A stretch of 64,000 nucleotides of DNA from Kitasatospora fiedleri (lineage in GTDB: Bacteria; Actinomycetota; Actinomycetes; Streptomycetales; Streptomycetaceae). Shown here in pieces: positions 52,371 through 60,656 of this stretch (its first letter is position 1; each line of letters begins with the position of its first letter). Location of the stretch: assembly GCF_948472415.1 (NCBI RefSeq), contig NZ_OX419519.1:3844001-3908000 (forward strand). The letters run 5' to 3'. The position numbers and the translations under genes are program-made. Below the pieces are notes generated by a model that saw only the letters and a program-made list of their open reading frames with translations, had not been told where the DNA came from and made no database searches.

Positions 52371-53663
52371 GTGATCACCGAACGGCCCCCGCGGGAGGCC
52401 CCCCTGCTCGGGCTGCTGCGCGGCCGAGGTTTCCGGCAACTGCTGACCGTCCGGCTGCTCTCGCAGCTCTCGGACGGGGCGTTCCAGGCCGCGCTGGCCG
52501 CCTCGGTGGTCTTCTCGCCGGAGAAGCAGTCCTCCCCCGCCGACATCGCCGCGATCGCGGCGGCGACGCTGCTGCCGTTCTCGGTGGTGGGCCCGTTCGC
52601 CGGGGTGCTGCTGGACCGCTGGCGGCGCCGGCAGGTGCTGCTGACGGGCAATCTGATCCGCGCGGTGCTCGGCCTGGCGACGGCGGCCCTGCTGCTGGGC
52701 GAGGCGCCGAAGTGGGCGTTCATCTCGGCGGCGCTGGTGGTGACGGCGATCAACCGGTTCATCCTGGCGGGCCTCTCGGCCTCGCTGCCCCGGGTGGTGG
52801 ACCCCGCACGGCTGGTCACCGCCAACGCGGTGTCGCCGACCCTGGGCGCGGTCGCGGCGGCCACCGGTGCGGGCGCCGGTTTCCTGGTGCACCTGGTGGT
52901 GCCGGCCGGCCCGCGCGCGGACGCCCTGACGGTGACGCTGTCCGGGCTGCTGTACCTGTCCGCCGCCCTGGCCGCGCAGCGCATCCCGGTCGACCGGCTG
53001 GGCCCCGACCAGCTGGACGGACTCCCCCCGCTGCGCGAGACGCTGGCCGCCACCTGGTACGACCTGCTGGCCGGGCTGCGGCACCTGGTGCGGGACTGCC
53101 GTCCGGCGGTGCGCGCGCTGGCCGCGGCGACGCTGACCAAGTTCTGCTTCGGCGTGCTGACCGTCGTGGTGCTGATGCTGTCCCGGTACACCTTCAACAG
53201 CGCCTCGGACGAGACCGGCGGCCTGGCCAGCCTGGGCTGGGCGGTCGCGATGTCGGCGGCGGGCATGTTCCTGGCCGCGGTGGTCAGCCCGTGGTGCACC
53301 CGCAGGCTCGGCCTGAACGGCTGGGTGACGACCTGTCTGGTCGGCTCCGCGGTGCTCGTCCCGGCGCTCGGCCTGCCCTTCCGGGAGGTCCCGGCGATGG
53401 CCGCGGCGCTGCTGCTCGGCCTGACCACCCAGAGCACCAAGATCTGCGCCGACACCCTGGTGCAGGAGTCGGTGGAGGACGAGTACCGCGGCCGGGTGTT
53501 CGCCGTCTACGACGTCCTGGTGAACGTGGCGTTCGTCGCCGCGGCCGCCGTCACCGCCCTGGTCCTGCCGCTGAACGGCCGTTCGGCGACGGTGATGCTG
53601 GGCCTGGCGGCGCTGTACGCGCTCGGCGCGGCGCTGTACTTCCGCTCCTCCCGCCGCCCCTGA
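52371..53663 (+). CDS. MFS transporter
   Basis: A 430-residue major facilitator with about 12 hydrophobic helices. Helix 1 follows LRGRGFRQLLTVRLLSQLSDGAFQAAL, and the loop 2-3 signature is GVLLDRWRRRQVLLTGN. The second half contains WGVAMSAAG-type segments and STKICADTLVQESVEDEYRGRVFAVYDVLVN, a block typical of the EntS/macrolide-efflux-like MFS branch. In Streptomyces an MFS gene occupies this place between ino1 and cca. GTG 52371 (MITERPPREAP) is the chosen start; no clear ribosome binding site precedes it. A parS-like site lies 27 bases upstream, close enough that ParB could affect its transcription. Confidence 0.87.
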   Translation: MITERPPREAPLLGLLRGRGFRQLLTVRLLSQLSDGAFQAALAASVVFSPEKQSSPADIAAIAAATLLPFSVVGPFAGVLLDRWRRRQVLLTGNLIRAVLGLATAALLLGEAPKWAFISAALVVTAINRFILAGLSASLPRVVDPARLVTANAVSPTLGAVAAATGAGAGFLVHLVVPAGPRADALTVTLSGLLYLSAALAAQRIPVDRLGPDQLDGLPPLRETLAATWYDLLAGLRHLVRDCRPAVRALAAATLTKFCFGVLTVVVLMLSRYTFNSASDETGGLASLGWAVAMSAAGMFLAAVVSPWCTRRLGLNGWVTTCLVGSAVLVPALGLPFREVPAMAAALLLGLTTQSTKICADTLVQESVEDEYRGRVFAVYDVLVNVAFVAAAAVTALVLPLNGRSATVMLGLAALYALGAALYFRSSRRP

Positions 53664-53756
53664 CGGGGTACCGGCCGCCGGAGCCGGGAGGATCAGGACG
53701 CCGCGGTCCTCGGTCGGCCAACCGCCCGCCGGGGAGGGGCGATCGACCGACCGGGG

Positions 53757-55250
53757 TCAGTCCTGCGGCTGCTCGGCCCACCAGGCGCGCAGCGCGGCCA
53801 CCGCGTCCTCGTGCGCCATCGGGCCGTGCTCCAGGCGCAGTTCGAGCAGGTGCTTGTAGGCGCGGCCGACCGCCGGGCCGGGGCGCAGGCCGAGCAGTTC
53901 CATGATCTCGTTGCCGTCCAGCGCGGGCCGGATCGAGTCCAGCTCCTCCTGGGCCTGGAGGGCGGCGATCCGCTCCTCCAGCGAGTCGTAGGTGCGGGCC
54001 AGCGCGGCGGCCTTGCGCTTGTTGCGGGTGGTGCAGTCGGAGCGGGTCAGCTTGTGCAGCCGGGACAGCAGCGGGCCGGCGTCGGTGACGTAGCGGCGCA
54101 CCGCGGAGTCGGTCCACTCGCCGCCGCCGTAGCCGTGGAAGCGCAGGTGCAGCTCGACCAGCTTGGCCACCTCGTTGACCAGCTCGTTGGAGTACTTGAG
54201 CTCGCGCATCCGCTTGCGGGTCATCTTGGCGCCGACCACCTCGTGGTGGTGGAAGGAGACCCGGCCGTCGGACTCGAAGCGGCGGGTGCGCGGCTTGCCG
54301 ATGTCGTGCAGCAGCGCGGCCAGCCGGAGCACCAGGTCGGGGCCCTCGGTCTCCAGCGCGATGGCCTGCTCCAGCACGGTCAGCGAGTGTTCGTACACGT
54401 CCTTGTGTCGGTGGTGCTCGTCGCTCTCCAGGCGCAGCGCCGGCAGCTCGGGCAGCACGAAGTCGGCCAGGCCGGTGTCGACCAGCAGGCGCAGGCCCTT
54501 GACCGGGTGCTCGGCGAGCAGCAGCTTGTTCAGCTCGGCCTGGACGCGCTCGGCGGAGACGATGGTGATCCGCTCGGCCATCGCGGTCATCGCGGCGACC
54601 ACCTCGGGCGCCGGGTCGAAGTCCAGCTGGGCGGCGAACCGGGCGGCGCGCATCATCCGCAGCGGGTCGTCGGAGAAGGACTCCTCGGGGGTGGCGGGGG
54701 TGCGCAGCACCCGGGCCTCCAGGTCCTCCAGGCCGCGGTGCGGGTCGACGAACCGCCGGCCGGGCAGGTCGACCGCCATCGCGTTGACGGTGAAGTCGCG
54801 GCGCACCAGGTCCTGCTCGATCGAGTCGCCGTAGCTGACCTCGGGCTTGCGCGAGGTGCGGTCGTACGCCTCGCTGCGGTAGGTGGTGATCTCGATCAGG
54901 AACGAACCCTCCGGGGTGTCCTTGCGGGCGCCGACGGTGCCGAACGCGATGCCCACGTCCCAGACCGCGTCGGCCCAGCCCTTGACCAGCTTGAGGATCT
55001 GCTGCGGGCGGGCGTCGGTGGTGAAGTCGAGGTCGTTGCCGAGCCGGCCGAGCAGGGCGTCCCGGACCGACCCGCCGACCAGCGACAGCCGGTGGCCGGC
55101 GTCCTCGAAGCGGCGGGCGATCTCGTCGGCGACCGGGGAGACCCGCAGCAACTCCTGCAGGCCGAGGGTCTGCGCCTCGGTCAGCCCCGGCAGGGCGACC
55201 CGGTCGGCGGAGCTGGAATGATTGGCGCTGGACGCATTGGCAGTGGACAC
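53757..55250 (-). CDS. cca: CCA tRNA nucleotidyltransferase (with HD domain)
   Basis: Adds or repairs the 3' CCA end of tRNAs; a 497-residue class II enzyme. The head has LVGGSVRDALLGRLGNDLDFTTDARP (metal-binding DxD and the nucleotidyltransferase motif). RRDFTVNAMAVDLPGRRFVDPHRGLEDL and DPLRMMRAARFAAQL are further family blocks. An HD phosphohydrolase-like domain (about 280-400) has HRHKDVYEHSLTVL, LLHDIGKPRTR and HHHEVVGAKM. Poly(A) polymerases share the same fold, so either or both activities are possible in actinobacteria. The start is GTG 55250 (MSTANASSAN). It is divergent from the DUF6049 gene. Confidence 0.94.
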   Translation of the reverse strand: MSTANASSANHSSSADRVALPGLTEAQTLGLQELLRVSPVADEIARRFEDAGHRLSLVGGSVRDALLGRLGNDLDFTTDARPQQILKLVKGWADAVWDVGIAFGTVGARKDTPEGSFLIEITTYRSEAYDRTSRKPEVSYGDSIEQDLVRRDFTVNAMAVDLPGRRFVDPHRGLEDLEARVLRTPATPEESFSDDPLRMMRAARFAAQLDFDPAPEVVAAMTAMAERITIVSAERVQAELNKLLLAEHPVKGLRLLVDTGLADFVLPELPALRLESDEHHRHKDVYEHSLTVLEQAIALETEGPDLVLRLAALLHDIGKPRTRRFESDGRVSFHHHEVVGAKMTRKRMRELKYSNELVNEVAKLVELHLRFHGYGGGEWTDSAVRRYVTDAGPLLSRLHKLTRSDCTTRNKRKAAALARTYDSLEERIAALQAQEELDSIRPALDGNEIMELLGLRPGPAVGRAYKHLLELRLEHGPMAHEDAVAALRAWWAEQPQD

Positions 55251-55455
55251 GGCTCACAAGGGTACGTGCCCGGCCTGCTCCGCCGCCCTCCCGTTTCGCT
55301 CCCCCGGTCCGTCCGGCAGCTCCCGGGCCGCAGCACTGCGGCCCGGACGGCGTCGTTACCATGCCGGTGGACGCTCCCGGTGGGGGACCGCCCGGCCGGG
55401 TCGGCCGCGGCGGCGCGCGGAGTGATCGAGACGATCGGGAACGGCGAGGACGCGC

Positions 55456-57831
55456 GTGGACGAGCGGACCGGGCGGAACGCGGCAGTGGCGGCGCGTCGC
55501 GGACGGTGGACGGGCCGGCTGGCCAGGGGCGCCGCCGCCCTGCTGGCGGGCGGACTGGTCGGAGCGCTCTGCGCCGCCCCGGCGGCGGCGGCCCCCGGCC
55601 TGCTGCCCGCCGCGGCGGCCGAGTACCCGGCGGTGGTGCGGGTCGACGCGCTGTCGAAGCAGGTCGCGTCCGAGAACTCGACCGTGGTCGTCACCGGCAC
55701 GCTCACCAACTCCGGCACGTCGACGTTCAAGGCGCCGACCGTGAAGGTGCGCCAGCCGCAGGCCCGGCCGATGAAGACCCGCAGCGAGATCGCCATGGCG
55801 GCGTCCCGGACCACCCCGAGCACCCTGGACGGCATCTCGCTGGACAGCCCGGCCCAGGGGCTCCAGGACCTGGAGCCCGGGAAGAGCGAGGACTTCTCGC
55901 TGTCGGTGCCGGTCTCCGCGCTGAAGGTCGGGGAGACCGGCACGTACGAGCTGGCGGTGGACGTCTGGGGCAGCACCGGCGACGAGAAGGCCCACCCGCT
56001 GGGCATCGCCCGGACCTTCCTGCCCTACCAGGGCAAGGAGTCCGCCCAGCCCTCGCAGCTGGCCGTGGTCTGGCCGCTCACCCACGCCCCGGTGCTGGCC
56101 GCGCAGACCATGGCGGACGCCGACCAGACGCCGGTGCTGCGCGACGACACCCTGGCCGCCGAGCTGACCGGCGACGGGCGGCTGAACCGGCTGGTCGGCC
56201 TCGGCTCCGAGCTGACCGGGCTGACCTGGGCGATCGACCCGGACCTGCTGGACACCGTGTACGCGATGACCAAGCCGTACCGGGTGCAGAAGCCGGGCAC
56301 CTCCGGCGAGTCCGCGAGCGAGGAGAACACCGTCCCGGGCACCGGCCGGGACGCGGCGGCGGCCTGGCTGGCGAAGCTGCGCACGGTGCTGGCCAAGCCG
56401 AACACCCAGGTGCTGTCGCTGCCGTACGCCGACCCCGACCTGGCCTCGATCGCGCACCACGGCGCGGGGCTGGCCGGGATGGACACCGCGCTGCGCAAGG
56501 CGGTGACGGCCGGTCAGATCACCGCCGAGGCCCGGCTGTCGGTGGACGCCGCCTCCGACGTGGCCTGGCCGTACCAGGGCCTGCTGGACCAGCGCACCGC
56601 GGCGGTGGCCGGGGCGGCGGGCGGCCGGGTCCTGCTGGTGGACGGCAGGTCGCTGCCGGACTCCGACAAGCTGTACTACACCCCGAACGCGGCCCGCTCG
56701 ATCGGCAACGGGCAGACCGCGGTGGTCGGCGACTCCGTGCTGTCCTCGCTCTTCCAGTCCGGCCTGGGCTCGGCCGGCGACCGCGCCTCGGCCGTGCAGC
56801 ACTTCCTCGCCGAGACACTGACCATCGCCCTCCAGGAGCCGGAGCACCCGCGCGGCCTGCTGGTGCTGCCGTCCCGCTCGCTGACCGGCGACGCCGCGCA
56901 GGCCCTGCACGACGCGGTGCTGGGCGCGGTCGGCGGCGGCTGGGTGGCGCCGACGGTCCTCCAGAAGGTCGCCGAGCAGAAGCCCGACCCGGCCGCGAAC
57001 GCGTCCGTCCCGCAGTCGTACCCGGACGAGGCGGCCGGCAGCGAGCTGTCCGCCGACGAGCTGACCGCCACCATGCAGCTCCAGGACGGCGTGGACCAGC
57101 TGATGATGATCCTCACCGAGCCGGAGCGGGTGCGCGGTCCGTTCAGCGCCGCGATGGTGCGCGCGATGTCCACCGAGTGGCGCGAGCAGCCGAAGGCCGG
57201 CACCGAGTTCCGGAACGGGGTCCGCAGCTACCTGGACAACCTCAAGTCCGCGGTCCGGGTCCCGAAGAAGACCGTGGTGACCCTGCCCGGCGACAACGCG
57301 ACGCTGCTGGTCAGCGTGCGCAACGGGCTGACCCAGTCGGTCGGCAACCTGGAGCTGAAGATCACCTCGGCGCAGCCGAACCGCCTGCGGGTCGACTACC
57401 CGATCCAGCCCGTGGTGATGGACGCCGGCACCAGCCGCACCTTCCGCTTCCCGGCCGAGGCGCAGGTCAACGGCCCGGTCCAGGTGACCGCGCAGCTGTG
57501 GACCACCGGCCCGGACGCCCGGCCCTACGGCGAGGCGGTCGAGTTCACCGTCGACGTCACCTCGGTGGCCAGCGGCGTGACGTACGTGATCGCCGGCGGC
57601 ACCGTGCTGATGGTCCTCGCCGGGGTCCGGTTCTACCTCCAGCGCAAGAAGCGCCGGGCGGCCGGCGAGGTCGACGAGGACCCGGACCGTCCGGCCGAGG
57701 GCCCCGCGGACGGCCCCGGCGGCGGCCCCGCGGGCGCGCCGCGGGACGCCGGGCGGCCCTCCGACGCGGACCCCTCGTCCGCCGCCGGTGACACCGATCG
57801 GGTCGCCGGTGATGAGAAGGTGGATCACTAG
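55456..57831 (+). CDS. Large exported DUF6049-family protein, C-terminal membrane anchor
   Basis: A 791-residue secreted protein conserved upstream of murJ in actinobacteria. The signal peptide is residues 1-45 (ARGAAALLAGGLVGALCAAPAAAA). The first third is an Ig-like beta domain (VVVTGTLTNSGTSTFKAPTVKVRQ). The central region has alpha/beta features resembling polysaccharide-deacetylase or glycosidase folds (QLAVVWPLTHAPVLA, LTGLTWAIDPDLLDTVYAM), but I see no convincing catalytic set. A second beta domain (about 610-695) precedes a membrane helix (about 710-728) and an acidic Pro-rich cytoplasmic tail. GTG 55456 follows GAGGA by seven bases. The murJ start is 51 bases downstream, so it is likely co-transcribed and envelope-related. 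Confidence 0.85.
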   Translation: MDERTGRNAAVAARRGRWTGRLARGAAALLAGGLVGALCAAPAAAAPGLLPAAAAEYPAVVRVDALSKQVASENSTVVVTGTLTNSGTSTFKAPTVKVRQPQARPMKTRSEIAMAASRTTPSTLDGISLDSPAQGLQDLEPGKSEDFSLSVPVSALKVGETGTYELAVDVWGSTGDEKAHPLGIARTFLPYQGKESAQPSQLAVVWPLTHAPVLAAQTMADADQTPVLRDDTLAAELTGDGRLNRLVGLGSELTGLTWAIDPDLLDTVYAMTKPYRVQKPGTSGESASEENTVPGTGRDAAAAWLAKLRTVLAKPNTQVLSLPYADPDLASIAHHGAGLAGMDTALRKAVTAGQITAEARLSVDAASDVAWPYQGLLDQRTAAVAGAAGGRVLLVDGRSLPDSDKLYYTPNAARSIGNGQTAVVGDSVLSSLFQSGLGSAGDRASAVQHFLAETLTIALQEPEHPRGLLVLPSRSLTGDAAQALHDAVLGAVGGGWVAPTVLQKVAEQKPDPAANASVPQSYPDEAAGSELSADELTATMQLQDGVDQLMMILTEPERVRGPFSAAMVRAMSTEWREQPKAGTEFRNGVRSYLDNLKSAVRVPKKTVVTLPGDNATLLVSVRNGLTQSVGNLELKITSAQPNRLRVDYPIQPVVMDAGTSRTFRFPAEAQVNGPVQVTAQLWTTGPDARPYGEAVEFTVDVTSVASGVTYVIAGGTVLMVLAGVRFYLQRKKRRAAGEVDEDPDRPAEGPADGPGGGPAGAPRDAGRPSDADPSSAAGDTDRVAGDEKVDH

Positions 57832-57882
57832 GCCGCCCCACCCCCCGGGCGCCGTCCCCCCTCTCTGACGTGGATTGGTGGC

Positions 57883-60369
57883 ATGAACGAGCGGAGCGAG
57901 CGAGCAACCAAGGACCAGGGCGGAGGCCGACCCCAGGACCGGGCGGGCGGCCCCCGCGCCGCCGCCCCCGCGGAGCCGGCCGCCGACTGGTACGTCGCCA
58001 ACACCTACGCCCACGACCCCTACGCGCCCGGGGCCTTCGGGAGCACCGACCCGTACGGCGCGATCGACCTGCCGGGCGCCGGGCCCGACGAGACGGACAC
58101 CCCGGAGGGCTCGGCCGCGGTGCCCGGCCAGGGCGGCGGCGACTCCGAGGCCACCCGGCAGCTGACCGCCCCGGCCCCGCGCTGGGCGTCGATCGCCGCC
58201 GAGCTCGCGGCGGAGGCGGGCCCGGAGGCCCCTGCGGAGGCCCCCGCCGACGACGCTCCGGCCGCACCCGCCGGTGGCGCCCCGGCCGGAGCTCCGGCCG
58301 CGCCCCCGGACGGGGTAGGCGTGGACGGGGCGGGCGTGGACGGGGCGGGCGCGGACGGGAAGCCGTCCGGTGCGCGCTGGCGGATCGAGCCGACCCCCGA
58401 GCCGGTCGGCGAGTACGTCGGGGTGGACTCGCTGCTCTCGAGGACACCCGCCGGCGCCGAACCGCCCGAGGACCCGGACGGTGCCCAGGACGGCGCCCCG
58501 GACGGCAGCACGGAAGACGACGCGGACGACGGCCCGGACGGCGGCGCGGCGGGTCGGCACCCGTACGTGCCGCCGATCGAGTTCGACCCGCCGCTGTCCG
58601 AGGAGGAGGCGGTGATGCAGGCCGACGCGGCCGTGCTGGAGGCGGACGCCGCCGCCGCACCGCCGACCGCCGCCACCACCGCACCCCCGTCCGCGCCCGC
58701 CCCGACCGCGGGCGACGGCGGCGCGGGCCGGGTCTCCGGGCTGCTGAACTCCAGCGCCGTGATGGCGGCCGGCACCCTGGTCTCCCGGGGCACCGGCTTC
58801 CTGCGGACCATGGTGATCGCCGCCGCGATCGGCGTCGCCTCGATGGGCGACTCGTACAACGCCGCGAACACCCTGCCCACCCTGCTGTACATCCTGATCG
58901 GCGGCGGCGCGCTGAACGCGGTGTTCGTGCCGCAGCTGGTGCGCAGCATGAAGAACGACGAGGACGGCGGCACCGCCTACGCCAACCGGCTGCTCACCCT
59001 GGTGGTGACCGGCCTGGCGGGCGTGGTGTTCGTGGCGGTGCTGGCCGCGCCGGTGCTGGTGCAGCTGATCTCGCACGCGCTGATGCGCGACGCGGCGAGC
59101 GCCGACACCACGGTGGCGCTGGCCCGGTACTGCCTGCCGACCATCTTCTTCATGGGCGTGCACGTGGTGATGGGCCAGATCCTCAACGCGCGCGGCCGGT
59201 TCGGCGCGATGATGTGGACGCCGGTGCTGAACAACGTCGTGGTGATCTTCACCTTCGTGATGTACATCGCGGTGTACGGCACCTTCCAGCACACCGAGGT
59301 CACCCCGCGGTCGATCTCCCCCGAGGGCGTCCGGCTGCTCGGCATCGGCACCATGCTGGGCCTGGCGGTGCAGGCGCTGGCGATGATCCCGTACCTGCGG
59401 GCGGCGGGCTTCTCGTTCCGGCCCCGGTTCGACTGGCGCGGCCACGGCCTGGGCAAGGCCGCCCGGCTGGCCAAGTGGACCTTCCTGTTCGTGCTGGCCA
59501 ACCAGGCGGGCTTCCTGGTGGTCACCCAGCTGGCCACCGCCTCGGGCCGGACCGCCGAGGCGGAGGGCCACCTCGGCGTCGGCCTGGCCGCCTACTCCAA
59601 CGCGCTGCTGATCTGGCAGCTGCCGATGGCCGTCATCACCGTCTCGGTGATGAGCGTGGTGCTCCCCCGGCTCTCCCGGGCCGCCGCCGACCAGGACTCC
59701 GGCGCCGTCCGCGACGACCTCTCGTACGGCCTGCGCACCTCGGCGGTGGCGATCGTCCCGGCGGCGTTCCTGTTCCTGTCGCTGGGCCCGGTGATCGGCT
59801 CCTCGATCTACGGCCTGGGCAACGGCGGCGCGGTCGCCCACGGCACCACCGCGGTCGGCTACATGCTCTCCGCGTTCGCCCTCGGCCTGATCCCGTACTC
59901 GGTGCAGTACGTGCTGCTGCGCGGCTTCTACGCGTACGAGGACACCCGGACGCCGTTCTCCAACACCGTCTGGGTGGCGCTCACCCAGGCCGCCACCGCG
60001 GTGCTGTGCTGGCTGGTGCTGCCCGCGCAGTGGGCGGTCACCGGCATGGCGCTGGGCTACGGCCTGGCCTACGCGGTCGGGGTGTTCGTCGCGGTGCCGA
60101 AGCTGAAGGCGAAGGTCGGCGACCTGGACACCGCCCGGATCACCAAGACCTACGTCCGGCTGGCGATCGCCTCGCTGCCCGCCGCCGCCGTCGGCCTGGC
60201 CGTCGAACTGCTCGCCCTGCAGGTGCTGGACGGCTGGATCGGCAACGTGCTGACCCTGCTGGTCGCGGGCGGCGCGCAGCTCGCGGTCTTCCTGGTGCTG
60301 GCCCGGAAGATGCGGGTCGAGGAGCTGAGCGCCCTCACCGGAATGGTCCGCAGGCGGCTCGGCCGCTGA
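57883..60369 (+). CDS. murJ: Lipid II flippase MurJ (MviN)
   Basis: An 828-residue protein that moves lipid II across the membrane for peptidoglycan synthesis. Residues 1-285 form a long disordered acidic/Ala/Pro-rich cytoplasmic extension, an actinobacterial feature. The core (about 286-825) starts SSAVMAAGTLVSRGTGFLRTMVIAAAIG and has about 14 helices. LPTLLYILIGGGALNAVFVPQLVRS and FYAYEDTRTPFSNTVWVALTQ carry conserved basic and acidic residues of the transport cavity. In Mycobacterium the orthologue carries a fused pseudokinase; here the pseudokinase is the next gene. ATG 57883 has only a weak upstream site and may be coupled to the DUF6049 gene. Confidence 0.95.
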   Translation: MNERSERATKDQGGGRPQDRAGGPRAAAPAEPAADWYVANTYAHDPYAPGAFGSTDPYGAIDLPGAGPDETDTPEGSAAVPGQGGGDSEATRQLTAPAPRWASIAAELAAEAGPEAPAEAPADDAPAAPAGGAPAGAPAAPPDGVGVDGAGVDGAGADGKPSGARWRIEPTPEPVGEYVGVDSLLSRTPAGAEPPEDPDGAQDGAPDGSTEDDADDGPDGGAAGRHPYVPPIEFDPPLSEEEAVMQADAAVLEADAAAAPPTAATTAPPSAPAPTAGDGGAGRVSGLLNSSAVMAAGTLVSRGTGFLRTMVIAAAIGVASMGDSYNAANTLPTLLYILIGGGALNAVFVPQLVRSMKNDEDGGTAYANRLLTLVVTGLAGVVFVAVLAAPVLVQLISHALMRDAASADTTVALARYCLPTIFFMGVHVVMGQILNARGRFGAMMWTPVLNNVVVIFTFVMYIAVYGTFQHTEVTPRSISPEGVRLLGIGTMLGLAVQALAMIPYLRAAGFSFRPRFDWRGHGLGKAARLAKWTFLFVLANQAGFLVVTQLATASGRTAEAEGHLGVGLAAYSNALLIWQLPMAVITVSVMSVVLPRLSRAAADQDSGAVRDDLSYGLRTSAVAIVPAAFLFLSLGPVIGSSIYGLGNGGAVAHGTTAVGYMLSAFALGLIPYSVQYVLLRGFYAYEDTRTPFSNTVWVALTQAATAVLCWLVLPAQWAVTGMALGYGLAYAVGVFVAVPKLKAKVGDLDTARITKTYVRLAIASLPAAAVGLAVELLALQVLDGWIGNVLTLLVAGGAQLAVFLVLARKMRVEELSALTGMVRRRLGR

Positions 60370-60656
60370 ACCGCCCGCGCTCCCCCGGTTGACCGGACGT
60401 CAACCCGGACGAGGACGAACCGTCGGAACCTCAGTACGCTTTGCCTGGGCCGGAGTCGGGGCACACCCCCGGTTCCGGCCCATTCGTCTGCTGTTCCGCC
60501 GGAAGTGGGCAATCGGGCAACCTCCCGCCACTCTCAGAGGTCGTACCCGACGTCCGGTAGTGGGCACAATTGACCCTGCACGGCCGACCGCTCCGGTACG
60601 GAGCCATCGACCGTCCTGGGATGGACCGGGGCGACACAAGGGGAGGCAGGACCACG

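Noticed and set aside
53551-59841. A minus-strand open frame of 2096 codons
   Set aside because: It runs antisense to cca-adjacent, DUF6049 and murJ genes, is rich in Arg/Gly/His/Val and has no domain. It is an open-frame artefact of very high GC; only the cca part read in its own frame is real.
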